Positions 52,503-61,051 of a stretch of 64,000 bases of DNA are shown here, piece after piece. Origin of the DNA: Bacteroidota bacterium. GTDB taxonomy: Bacteria; Bacteroidota; Bacteroidia; Chitinophagales; Chitinophagaceae. The notes under the pieces are model-generated. The model had not been told where the DNA came from and made no database searches. It worked only from the letters and a program-made list of their open reading frames with translations. The stretch is taken from assembly GCA_024640225.1 (NCBI GenBank), contig JAHEFK010000005.1:1-64000 (forward strand), read 5' to 3'. Position numbers and translations under genes: made by a program. Position 1 is the stretch's first letter. The number at the start of each line of letters is the position of its first letter.

Positions 52503-53198
52503 TTAAGACGCATTTATCAGCAATTTAAATCCTTTCCCATGAATGGTTTGTATTTCAATAGCGGTATCGCTTCTTAAGTGTTTTCTCAATTTGGTAATGA
52601 AAACGTCCATGCTTCTACCTAAAAAATAGTCATCTTTACCCCATACATGCACAAGTATGTCTTCTCTTTTTAAAGTTTGATTGGTGTGCTGACAAAAATA
52701 CTTTAATAAATCAGCTTCTTTTTGGGTTAACTGAATAACCCCTTCAATAGTTTGCAATTCTAATTCCTCATAATTAAATGTAATAGTGCCTAGTGTAACT
52801 TTTGATGGAAATAGATTTATCTCTGTTTTAGTCCGCTTTAAAAATACTTCCATTCTCAATAATAACTCTTGCATATTAAATGGCTTTGTTATGTAATCAT
52901 CTACACCACTTTTAAAACCTTTAATTTTATCTTCATCCATGTTTTTAGCCGTCAACATGATAATAGGAAGCAACTCATTTTTTTTACGAATCTGTGCCGC
53001 TAAAGTAAAACCATCTTTTTTAGGAAGCATAACATCTAATAAACATAAATCGAAACTATGCTTCATAAATTGCTGCCAAGCAGATTCTCCATCATTACAA
53101 TGAATTACTTGATAACCATGTTCTTCTAAATTATCTTTAATAACAAAGCTTAACGATGCATCATCTTCAACAAATAAAATAGTTGCCTTTGTATTCAT
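52503..53198 (-). CDS. OmpR/PhoB-family response regulator
   Basis: A 231-residue DNA-binding regulator. The receiver domain has the acidic pair ED (11-12), phosphoacceptor D55 (LCLLDVMLPKKDG) and K in ITKPFN near 103. The C-terminal winged helix includes LTQKEADLLKYFCQHTNQTL and FITKLRKHLRSD. It is encoded directly after the histidine kinase (no gap), so the two form a two-component system. Target genes are not known; the neighbouring OmpA-like gene is a candidate. Confidence 0.94.
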   Translation of the reverse strand: MNTKATILFVEDDASLSFVIKDNLEEHGYQVIHCNDGESAWQQFMKHSFDLCLLDVMLPKKDGFTLAAQIRKKNELLPIIMLTAKNMDEDKIKGFKSGVDDYITKPFNMQELLLRMEVFLKRTKTEINLFPSKVTLGTITFNYEELELQTIEGVIQLTQKEADLLKYFCQHTNQTLKREDILVHVWGKDDYFLGRSMDVFITKLRKHLRSDTAIEIQTIHGKGFKLLINAS

Positions 53199-54470
53199 TT
53201 ACAAATCATTTATAGGTAAGTATATTACAAATTTCGTGCCTTTGCCTAAATCACTCTCACAATATATATTGCCACCATGCGCTTTTACAATAAGTCGGGT
53301 ATAACTTAGGCCCAAACCAAAACCTTTTACGTTATGGATATTCCCTGTATTTACCCGGTAAAATTTCTGAAACAATAATTTTTGATCGTTTTTACTTATA
53401 CCAATTCCATTATCTTCAAAACTAATTTCTATTTGAGTAGATGCTTTTAATGAAATACGTATTTGAGGATTTCCAGTATTATACTTTAGGGCATTATCTA
53501 TTAAATTTCTTATACAATTCTTCAAATGCAATTGATCACCCAAAAAAGTAATGGGTTGCTCAGGAAAATCGAATATAATTTGGGCATTTTTAAGTTCAAT
53601 TGCTTGTTCGAAAGAAGCAACGGTCTCTTTAATTAAAGTTTGCCAAGTGAAATGATCTTTGCTCAGTTGTAAATCCCCTTTCTCGGCATGAGCCATTTGT
53701 AAAACGCGCTCTACTTGATGTGTTAGTTGTGTAGCTTCCGTAGATATTATAGTTGCATAATTTAATAAGCGTTGTTCATTTTGCAATATTAATGGGTTTC
53801 TTAAAACATCGGCAGATAATTGAATACTAGCCAGAGGTGTTTTAAATTCATGGGTCATGTTATTTACAAAATCCTTCTGTACTTCTGATAGTCTTTTTTG
53901 TTTTAGAATCAAAAACAGTAAATAGGTGAGTAGGATTAAAATAAATATTAAAACAATAGTTGATACTATCCAAACGCTTAATTGTTGGGAAAGAAAATGT
54001 TTTCTGAAAGGAAAATACACTACAAAATGATAATTCAATTTTTTTATCTTTTTGAAATGCACAGGCGGTATTGTTTTGTCTTGATTGCCTTGTATATTGA
54101 TAAAACCTGCATATTGAACAGTATCACTCATACAATCATATAAGCCATACCAAAAATTAGTTGTTATATTATGTTTTGTAAAAGAGGCTTGTAAAAAATG
54201 AGCAAGTACATCTTGCTCTACATGTACATTAATTTGAACAATAAAATAATCAGGAGCAACTTGCTCTACTGGACTATATATAGGTAACTGAATGTGCTTT
54301 AATTCGGCAATATTACTCGCAACATTACTTAAAGCTGAATTTGCATTTAATTCAAAATCTCTTTCTTGTAATTGATAAGCTTTTCTTACCCAATAGGTTT
54401 GGGTTACAATAATACCAATAGTACCTATAAAAGCTACTAACATTAACAATCTGATAGATTTGTTTGTCAT
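53199..54470 (-). CDS. membrane sensor histidine kinase
   Basis: A 423-residue kinase with a first membrane helix (about 6-26), a periplasmic sensor region (about 27-160), a second helix (about 165-187), then HisKA with the phosphorylated His in NMTHEFKTPLASIQLS (near 207), and the HATPase domain with NLIDNALKY, EDNGIGISK and KGFGLGLSYT. No PAS or HAMP domain is obvious. Its ATG overlaps the ruvC stop by 4 nt (ATGA) and its stop abuts the response regulator start, giving one operon ruvC-kinase-regulator. Confidence 0.93.
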   Translation of the reverse strand: MTNKSIRLLMLVAFIGTIGIIVTQTYWVRKAYQLQERDFELNANSALSNVASNIAELKHIQLPIYSPVEQVAPDYFIVQINVHVEQDVLAHFLQASFTKHNITTNFWYGLYDCMSDTVQYAGFINIQGNQDKTIPPVHFKKIKKLNYHFVVYFPFRKHFLSQQLSVWIVSTIVLIFILILLTYLLFLILKQKRLSEVQKDFVNNMTHEFKTPLASIQLSADVLRNPLILQNEQRLLNYATIISTEATQLTHQVERVLQMAHAEKGDLQLSKDHFTWQTLIKETVASFEQAIELKNAQIIFDFPEQPITFLGDQLHLKNCIRNLIDNALKYNTGNPQIRISLKASTQIEISFEDNGIGISKNDQKLLFQKFYRVNTGNIHNVKGFGLGLSYTRLIVKAHGGNIYCESDLGKGTKFVIYLPINDL

Positions 54471-55072
54471 TTTTTAATTCTATCTGGATTTTGATTTATA
54501 AATGTAGACCAATCAGTTTTTTTAGTAGACGGTTTTTTTAGCTTAATAGGTTTGGTATGAATGGCTTTATGATTTAATAATTGACTTGCTTTTAACTGGT
54601 AAAAATGACACAGCGCAACACCTACAGCATCTGACGCATCCATAAAACGGATATCATCATCTAATGTTAAAGTACGCTGCAACATAGACCAAACCTGTTC
54701 TTTACTAGCATTTCCTTTGCCTGTTATTACTTGTTTGATTTTTCTAGGCGCATATTCAACTGCTTCTAAATTGTGCATCATAGCAGCTGCAATGGCAACT
54801 CCTTGTGCGCGTCCCAATTTGAGCATACTTTGTACGTTTTTACCAAAAAAGGGAGCTTCAATAGCTACGTCAGTCGGAGCATAGTGCTTAATCAATTGCT
54901 CCATTTTTTTAAAAATCAATTGAAGCCTAACTGCATGATCGTTATACTTTGATAATTGCAATACACCCATTTCAAGTAAACTTATCTTTTGCTTACTTAT
55001 TTTAATAAGTCCATAGCCCATCACTAGAGTGCCGGGATCTATACCTAAAATTATTTTATCGTTCGTATTCAA
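54467..55072 (-). CDS. ruvC: Holliday junction resolvase RuvC
   Basis: Nuclease that resolves Holliday junctions. Catalytic residues fit RuvC: D12 in GIDPGT, E72 in VAIEAPFFGKN and the acidic pair in MDASDAVGVALCH near 145-154. At 201 residues it is longer than the usual 160-185, with a lysine-rich tail (about 175-201). The start is TTG at 55072, because conserved motif I begins nine residues later and no in-frame ATG precedes it. ruvB lies 34 kb away. Confidence 0.93.
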   Translation of the reverse strand: MNTNDKIILGIDPGTLVMGYGLIKISKQKISLLEMGVLQLSKYNDHAVRLQLIFKKMEQLIKHYAPTDVAIEAPFFGKNVQSMLKLGRAQGVAIAAAMMHNLEAVEYAPRKIKQVITGKGNASKEQVWSMLQRTLTLDDDIRFMDASDAVGVALCHFYQLKASQLLNHKAIHTKPIKLKKPSTKKTDWSTFINQNPDRIKK

Positions 55073-55162
55073 TGAATATGTTAAAATTTTTATTACTACA
55101 AAGTAAGATTTTTTTAGCTATACTTTTTAATGTAATTTGTTTTTATTTCGTTAATGTAACAT

Positions 55163-56125
55163 ATGAAATTAAGAAAACAAGCAGTAAGGTCTAGCATAGG
55201 TATTATTATTGGCATTGCCTTGATAGGTCATATAATATACACCCTTTCTAGTAATGCTACATTAACTAGTATAGCATTCCTACAATTTTTTGAAAAAATA
55301 AAAAGTGTTCTTTTTATCTTAGTGACATTGCTCTTTTTATCAAATTTTATAGAAATACTTAAATGGAAGCTATTGATCAGCTCTCAACAATCCATCTCAT
55401 GGAAACAAGCAACTATAAGTGTTTTAGCTGGTCAGGCAGCTTCCTTCATAACGCCTAATAGAATAGGCGATTATCCAGCACGAATATTTTCATTAAATAA
55501 TCGATTAACATACGGCACTATTACGCTCAGTATAATAAGTGCAAGTGCTCAAACACTAGCTATTTTAATGAGTAGTGAAATAGCCTTATTACTGTTGAAG
55601 AGCAATACAACACTAGCTATTTTTGCATTGCTCTTCAAAATAAATTCGGTAATTATTATTGCAATGATATTCTTTTACTTTAGAATAGAATGGTTGAGTA
55701 GTTTATTTTTTAACAATAACGTATTCAGAAAACTGCAAAAATATATACGGCTAGTAAAGGTAATTTCAATTAAATTACATCTAACAGCATTTATATTATC
55801 CTTACTTAAGTTCTTTATTTATACTACACAACTATATGTGTTATTGCACATAACTAATCAGCATGTAGCATTTCAAAATTTATTTCTTTTATGTGTAATG
55901 TATTTCTGGGGAATGACCATAATAACAAGCATTGCATATGCTGAATTAGGAATTAGAAATAAATGGGCTATATTTTTATTTTCAATTGTAGCCGTTGAAT
56001 CTTGGAAAATCGTGGTAATAATTACTAGTCTGTGGTTACTCAATATTGTAATACCAGCAATCATTGGAGCTAGTATATGGATATTCAAACAATCAAAAAA
56101 TAAATGGTATGCGATTACTAATTAG
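55163..56125 (+). CDS. flippase-like membrane protein (lysylphosphatidylglycerol synthase transmembrane family)
   Basis: A 320-residue protein with about eight hydrophobic helices and no soluble domain. Its pattern matches the LPG synthase TM/UPF0104-type family, whose members move lipids or glycolipids across the membrane. Typical is SVLAGQAASFITPNRIGDYP near 89-108. The C-terminal soluble aminoacyltransferase domain of MprF is absent. The end overlaps the start of the DUF3108 gene by 17 nt, indicating coupling. Confidence 0.82.
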   Translation: MKLRKQAVRSSIGIIIGIALIGHIIYTLSSNATLTSIAFLQFFEKIKSVLFILVTLLFLSNFIEILKWKLLISSQQSISWKQATISVLAGQAASFITPNRIGDYPARIFSLNNRLTYGTITLSIISASAQTLAILMSSEIALLLLKSNTTLAIFALLFKINSVIIIAMIFFYFRIEWLSSLFFNNNVFRKLQKYIRLVKVISIKLHLTAFILSLLKFFIYTTQLYVLLHITNQHVAFQNLFLLCVMYFWGMTIITSIAYAELGIRNKWAIFLFSIVAVESWKIVVIITSLWLLNIVIPAIIGASIWIFKQSKNKWYAITN

Positions 56126-56894
56126 TATAATATTGCTTTTAATAAGCACTAATATTAAAGCACAAGAGTCTTGTACTTTTCCTAATATCTGTTTTAAAGA
56201 AAACGAATCTGTATTATATCATGTATATTATAACGTGAGTTTTATATGGGTAAATGCAGGAGAAGTTAACTTTACTACCGCAAAAGAAAAAATAGGCAAT
56301 AAAGATGTTTTCCATATAATTGGAGATGGCAAAACTTATCCGTCTTATGATTGGATATTTAAAGTTAGAGATCGCTATGAAAGTTTTATTGATGCTAATG
56401 AATTAATTCCAATTAAATTTATTAGAAACGTGAATGAAGGTGGCTACCAAATTTACAATCACGTTCTATTTAATAATGCCGAAAATAAAGCTACAAGTAC
56501 TAATGGTACATTTAAGGTGCCAAAATGTGTTCAAGATGTGTTATCATCTATTTATTATGCAAGGAATATTGATTTTAGCAACAAAAAAAAGGGTGATAAA
56601 GTGTTTTTCAATATGTTTCTTGACGATAAGGTATATCCCATATATTTAACTTACTTAGGAAAAGAAAAAATCAAAACAAAGTATGGCACATTCAATAGTA
56701 TAAAATTTTCTCCTACATTAATTGCTGGCACTATTTTTAAAGAAGGAGATGCCATGACAGTATGGGTAAGTGATGATGCCAATCATGTACCCGTTAGAAT
56801 AAATAGCCCTATTTCTGTTGGAAGTATTAAAGTGGATTTAATGAAATTTACAAATCTTAAATATCCATTTACAAGTTTAATTTCAAAAAATTAG
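56109..56894 (+). CDS. secreted DUF3108 domain protein
   Basis: A 261-residue exported protein with a signal peptide (about 1-20, ending NIKAQE). The body matches DUF3108: FIWVNAGEVNFTTAKEKIG, PSYDWIFKVRDRYESFID and GDAMTVWVSDDANHVPVRI. The family is periplasmic or surface-linked and of unknown function. I start at the ATG at 56109; a longer frame begins at 56064 but runs into the upstream gene. The next gene starts 1 nt after its stop. Confidence 0.82.
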   Translation: MRLLISIILLLISTNIKAQESCTFPNICFKENESVLYHVYYNVSFIWVNAGEVNFTTAKEKIGNKDVFHIIGDGKTYPSYDWIFKVRDRYESFIDANELIPIKFIRNVNEGGYQIYNHVLFNNAENKATSTNGTFKVPKCVQDVLSSIYYARNIDFSNKKKGDKVFFNMFLDDKVYPIYLTYLGKEKIKTKYGTFNSIKFSPTLIAGTIFKEGDAMTVWVSDDANHVPVRINSPISVGSIKVDLMKFTNLKYPFTSLISKN

Positions 56895-56895
56895 T

Positions 56896-58155
56896 ATGCG
56901 CAAGACCCTTATTCTACTATTGGTAATCACAAATTTCTATGCTAGTGCACAGATTAGTAATGGAATAAAACCTATCATAGATACCCTTTGCAGTCCTTAT
57001 TTTTCAGGAAGAAGTTACGTAGATGGCGGTTGTGAAAAAGCAGCTAATTTTTTGACTACTTATTTTAATCAAATCGGTATTGATAATAAAAATATTTACA
57101 CACAAGAATACCCGTTTAATGTAAATACTTTTCCAAAAAAAATGCAAGTTGTAATCAATGATAGTCAGAGATTAGCAGCAGGAATAGCCTATTTAGTTGA
57201 CGCAGCAAGCGCTGGCGGGCACTACAGCAAACTGATACCTCAAGGATTATCACTAGCGTCCATACAATCAAAAGAACAACTTCTCCAGCTTTTCAAAAAA
57301 CTAAATACCAAGCACTTCGCCTATATAATTGACAGCTTAGAACTGTTAGCCAAATTGCTACATACCAATAGAGATCAAATTTTGATGACATTACCCAAAG
57401 GCGTATTTATCATACCCGTTCCGAAAAAATTAACCTGGGATGTTGCCACCTGGCACAATAAAGCATGTGTTATTTACATGCTGGAAAGCTATCTTACAGA
57501 TAATTTTTCATCGATTGATATTGATATAGATCAACGTTATATTAAACACAGCCATCAGAAAAACATATTAGCTCTTATACCAGGAAAGAGTGATTCTATT
57601 TTAATTTTTTCAGCACATTATGATCACCTTGGAAAAATGGGTTCTGCTACTTATTTTCCGGGGGCTAGTGATAATGCATCCGGCACGGCAATGCTACTTA
57701 TGCTTGCCCAATACTATAAAGAAAAAAATGACAATAAATACACTATGGTATTTATTGCATTTAGTGGAGAAGAAGCTGGTTTACTTGGATCTCATTATTT
57801 TATTGAACATCCTTTAATTAATTTAAATAAAATTAAATTTCTTACCAATATAGATATTGCAGGAGACGCTACCAATGGCATTACGGTTGTCAATAGCACT
57901 GTATATAAAAATCAATTCGATTTGCTTACAACACAAAATTCACAATCAAATTTACTGCCAGAAATACGAAGCAGGGGCAAGGCAGCTATAAGTGATCACT
58001 ACTATTTTAGCGAAAAGAATATTCCTTCTTTCTTTATTTATACTAATGGTGGCAAAGGCTATTATCATGATATTTATGACCAAGCAAATGAATTAAGCTT
58101 GCATAATATTGATAACTTATTTAATTTATTAATTCAATTTTATAGTAAACTATAA
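56896..58155 (+). CDS. secreted M28-family zinc aminopeptidase
   Basis: A 419-residue exported peptidase. After a signal peptide (about 1-18, ending YASAQ) the catalytic domain carries the M28 metal ligands: His in FSAHYDHLG (near 237), Asp in GASDNASGTAM, Glu in SGEEAGLLGS, Asp in NIDIAGD and a late His in SDHYYF. A long region (about 60-220) precedes the core and may be a PA-like or recognition domain. It is the last gene of the plus-strand flippase-DUF3108-M28 set and overlaps the convergent nucleotidyltransferase end by 6 nt. Confidence 0.9.
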   Translation: MRKTLILLLVITNFYASAQISNGIKPIIDTLCSPYFSGRSYVDGGCEKAANFLTTYFNQIGIDNKNIYTQEYPFNVNTFPKKMQVVINDSQRLAAGIAYLVDAASAGGHYSKLIPQGLSLASIQSKEQLLQLFKKLNTKHFAYIIDSLELLAKLLHTNRDQILMTLPKGVFIIPVPKKLTWDVATWHNKACVIYMLESYLTDNFSSIDIDIDQRYIKHSHQKNILALIPGKSDSILIFSAHYDHLGKMGSATYFPGASDNASGTAMLLMLAQYYKEKNDNKYTMVFIAFSGEEAGLLGSHYFIEHPLINLNKIKFLTNIDIAGDATNGITVVNSTVYKNQFDLLTTQNSQSNLLPEIRSRGKAAISDHYYFSEKNIPSFFIYTNGGKGYYHDIYDQANELSLHNIDNLFNLLIQFYSKL

Positions 58156-58845
58156 ATTGGGTAGCAGCTGTTGCGCTTTTTCAAAATCCTCTGGTATTCC
58201 TATGTCTATAAAAAACCCATCCGTTTTAAATCCATAGATTGCCTTATTAGACAACTGTAATTCAAAAAAGTCTTTTTCAACAGAAAACACTTCACTAGAA
58301 GGTACGTTTTCCAAGAAACGATCTTTGTTTACAATAAAAAAACCGGCATTAATTAAACCCTTTTCGCAAGAACGTTTTTCTTCAAATGAATAAATACATT
58401 GCCTATCATCCATATTTACTAAACCATACCTGTCAAAGTGTTCCATTTCTTTTAATGCTATGGTAGCCATAGCCTTGTTATTTATATGCTGTTGATACAT
58501 TGTACGCATGTTGAGTTCCAAATACGTATCTGCATTGATTACCCAAACATGCTGATCTGTTGCAAACGGAAGCGCTTTTTTTATTGCCCCTCCTGTTCCT
58601 AATGCCTGTTCCTCAATAACACAGGTATAGGTCCATGTTTTCTCTTTAGCTTGCAAATAATCAAGTAGTTGCTGGTGTTGATGACCTAATGAAAAGATAA
58701 AATGATGTACCCCTTGCTCATTTAAAAACTGTAATAGATAATCAAGAAATGGCTTATTTCTGATACTTGCTAATGCTTTAGGAATATCTTTTAAAACTGT
58801 TTGTAAACGAGTAGCTTTACCACCAGCCAAAATAATAGCTTGCAT
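58150..58845 (-). CDS. hddC: nucleotidyltransferase, D-glycero-alpha-D-manno-heptose 1-phosphate guanylyltransferase-like
   Basis: A 231-residue NTP-transferase. Seen: LAGGKATRLQTVLKDIPKAL (residues 6-25), the magnesium motif NADTYLEL near 106, and the C-terminal FFIDIGIPEDFEKAQ. The end motif and length match HddC, which makes GDP-heptose and would work with the HddA-like kinase at 18298-19320. MurU-type UDP-MurNAc synthesis is the main alternative. The ATG at 58845 is used; the longer frame to 58896 crosses a terminator. Confidence 0.75.
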   Translation of the reverse strand: MQAIILAGGKATRLQTVLKDIPKALASIRNKPFLDYLLQFLNEQGVHHFIFSLGHQHQQLLDYLQAKEKTWTYTCVIEEQALGTGGAIKKALPFATDQHVWVINADTYLELNMRTMYQQHINNKAMATIALKEMEHFDRYGLVNMDDRQCIYSFEEKRSCEKGLINAGFFIVNKDRFLENVPSSEVFSVEKDFFELQLSNKAIYGFKTDGFFIDIGIPEDFEKAQQLLPNL

Positions 58846-58872
58846 ATTTTGTAATTGCTTTTGTATAAAATT

Positions 58873-58905
58873 AAAAAGGGTTGACCAATTAGCCAACCCT
58901 TTTTA
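58873..58905 (-). terminator. intrinsic terminator of the SusCD/OmpA operon
   Basis: Stem AAAAAGGGTTG / CAACCCTTTTT with a 10-nt loop and a T run on the minus strand, 16 nt beyond the OmpA/TSP3 stop. Confidence 0.82.
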
Positions 58906-58920
58906 TTCAAAACTATGTGA

Positions 58921-60354
58921 TTAGTAGTTTCTTAAATTTAACTCTGTACGACGATTTTGAGCTTTTTCAGCAGCTGTCTCATTTTTATTAACAGGCTTGC
59001 TTGATCCATATCCTTGATACGTTAAACGCTCATGTGCAATACCTTTAGAAATCAAATAATCATTTACTGCCTTAGCTCTATCATGCGATAATTTCACATT
59101 GATTTCTTCTGATCCAGCATTGTCGGTATGACCACCAATATCTACACGTAAAGTAGCATCTGAATTTAAAATAGTAACTAAAGCATCTAAATCTTTATAA
59201 GAAACCGGTTTTAATACTGATTTTCCTGTTTCAAAGTAAATTGATTTTGCTGCTTTATTAACACGCTCAATAATTTCTTTTTTAATTTCTGGACATCCAT
59301 TGTTTACTTTTGAGAAAACAGAAGGACATTTATCTTGCTCATCATTAAATCCATCACCATCGGTATCTGGAATTGGACAGCCATTTCTTTGTGCGATTCC
59401 TGCAACATAAGGGCAAGCATCTGTATTGTCTGAGATGCCATCGCCATCGGTGTCAGGACAGCCATTAAATGCTGCTAAACCAGCTACTAATGGACACGTA
59501 TCTTTATTGTCTGCAATACCATCATTGTCTGTATCTGGACAGCCATTATATTTAGCTAGACCGGCAATTGTAGGACATTGGTCAACGTCATCGTTTACAC
59601 CATCTTTGTCAGCATCTAAAATTCTTGGTTGCTCAATTGGAGCTACAACAACTGGTAAAGTAGGAACTACTTCCTTAACAGGCTCTTTGTATCCTTTTTT
59701 ATAGAAATATACAAATCCAATAGTGTGTTGTAAATGGTTTTGATCATTATCTGTAGCAGCAATTTTATACGCTGATTCTACATTTAAGAATAAATCATTT
59801 GATTTTCCAAGGCGTATATTAGCACCCACACCTATTGGTAAGTTTGCTCCAAAAAATACATCATGATAAGAAGCAGTAATACCTGTAAATAAATAGGGAG
59901 AGAAAATGAATTGATTTTTAGGCACTAAATTAAAGTTGATGTGTGCATCGTATTCTAATAAGATCTTTTCTTTCTTAGTTCCTGAAATATTATTTAATTG
60001 TTTATTAATATAAACATTATCAGGGCGATCTGTTGGATATTCTAATGAAGCGAATGATAAGCCCATGTTTAAATCTACAACATCATTAATTTCCCACCAC
60101 ATACTAGCTTTAGCAAGTGGATTCCATTTGTAGTTTTTAGTTAAAACGGTATCAAATCCACCATTTTCAATACCAAATTTATTCGTATTGTAAGTACGTT
60201 TGTACACTTCAGAACGGAAGTACTTTCCAGTTTGAGGGCCATAAAAGTCATAGGCACCTAAATGAAGACTAAAACCACTTCTTTGTGCTAGTACAGGAGC
60301 ACTCAACAATAATAATAAAGCAATGCCCTTAAGTGTATTAATGTATTTTTTCAT
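58921..60354 (-). CDS. OmpA-family outer membrane protein with thrombospondin type 3 repeats
   Basis: A 477-residue outer-membrane protein. A signal peptide (about 1-23, ending VLAQ) leads to a probable beta-barrel (about 24-235), then four calcium-binding TSP3 repeats (for example DTDNDGIADNKDTCP and DTDGDGISDNTDACP), then the OmpA peptidoglycan-binding domain ending in AQNRRTELNL. It probably ties the outer membrane to the cell wall. It is 23 nt downstream of the small lipoprotein gene in the SusCD operon, which is less usual for this family. Confidence 0.92.
   Translation of the reverse strand: MKKYINTLKGIALLLLLSAPVLAQRSGFSLHLGAYDFYGPQTGKYFRSEVYKRTYNTNKFGIENGGFDTVLTKNYKWNPLAKASMWWEINDVVDLNMGLSFASLEYPTDRPDNVYINKQLNNISGTKKEKILLEYDAHINFNLVPKNQFIFSPYLFTGITASYHDVFFGANLPIGVGANIRLGKSNDLFLNVESAYKIAATDNDQNHLQHTIGFVYFYKKGYKEPVKEVVPTLPVVVAPIEQPRILDADKDGVNDDVDQCPTIAGLAKYNGCPDTDNDGIADNKDTCPLVAGLAAFNGCPDTDGDGISDNTDACPYVAGIAQRNGCPIPDTDGDGFNDEQDKCPSVFSKVNNGCPEIKKEIIERVNKAAKSIYFETGKSVLKPVSYKDLDALVTILNSDATLRVDIGGHTDNAGSEEINVKLSHDRAKAVNDYLISKGIAHERLTYQGYGSSKPVNKNETAAEKAQNRRTELNLRNY
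59290..59615 (-). repeat. tandem thrombospondin type 3 repeats within the OmpA gene
   Basis: Four tandem units of about 27 residues (81 nt), each with a DxDxDG calcium motif and a GLA..NGCP-type end. They code for the TSP3 linker of the OmpA protein. The DNA repeats are similar but not identical. Confidence 0.85.
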
Positions 60355-60377
60355 AATCTTAATTTAATCTTTATATA

Positions 60378-61022
60378 TTATTGTTTTACAAATGTTCTTG
60401 GGGAAGTACCAAAAAATGGATTTCTTACAACATAAACCATTGTTAATGGTGTTGTTTTAGACAAAGTAATTCCAGTGCAGTAAACATCACCTACATTAGA
60501 AGTTGGTTGCACAGGAATATCTAAAGTAGAACTATCAATTTGGCAAAAATAAGCGAGTACTGGTAATGTAGCAGCACCACCTAATTGATCGGTACTATAT
60601 AAGCCATTTTTAATACGGGTAACTTTAGCGGTAACACCTGTTGCGGCTCTTAAATAGTTACCAGAAATATTAACAGCTGTATCAATGTTGGTTACAGCAA
60701 CATACGCTGCATCTGCACTAAAATAACCATTTGCATTTTTTTCAGAGGTGATTGGAACTACGTATAATCCAGGTGTAGTATTGTCAATTACAGAAGGATC
60801 ATAAGTAACGCCCATTGCCTGTTTCAATAAAGAATCATAAGCATTAGCTACAATTTGAGGAGCTGTTTGACCTACTTTGATACTAAAGAATTTTCCATTA
60901 GGGAAATTAATAGTAGGATACGAAGGGGTTACAACTTTAGAAACTTGGCTGTATTCTTTTTTACAACTTACTGCAGAAATTGCAAGAAGTGCTACAAAAC
61001 TTAATTTTAATATATTTTTCAT
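60378..61022 (-). CDS. lipoprotein associated with SusD, function unknown
   Basis: A 214-residue lipoprotein with a lipobox AISAVSC near 14-20. The rest is beta-rich, with Thr/Val-rich stretches (VTNIDTAVNISGNYL, GVTAKVTRIKNGLY). It lies 29 nt after susD and fits the small third protein (SusE-like/DUF5012-type) often found after SusCD pairs, which may bind glycans or peptides. I do not recognise a specific family. Confidence 0.72.
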   Translation of the reverse strand: MKNILKLSFVALLAISAVSCKKEYSQVSKVVTPSYPTINFPNGKFFSIKVGQTAPQIVANAYDSLLKQAMGVTYDPSVIDNTTPGLYVVPITSEKNANGYFSADAAYVAVTNIDTAVNISGNYLRAATGVTAKVTRIKNGLYSTDQLGGAATLPVLAYFCQIDSSTLDIPVQPTSNVGDVYCTGITLSKTTPLTMVYVVRNPFFGTSPRTFVKQ

Positions 61023-61051
61023 GATGTTACTTTTTATTAATGAATTTAAAA

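Noticed and set aside
58846-58896. N-terminal extension of the HddC-like frame
   Set aside because: It crosses the terminator of the upstream operon and the family begins at the ATG at 58845.
59426-59704. 92-codon plus-strand frame opposite the OmpA/TSP3 gene
   Set aside because: Its repetitive sequence is only the antisense of the TSP3 repeats.
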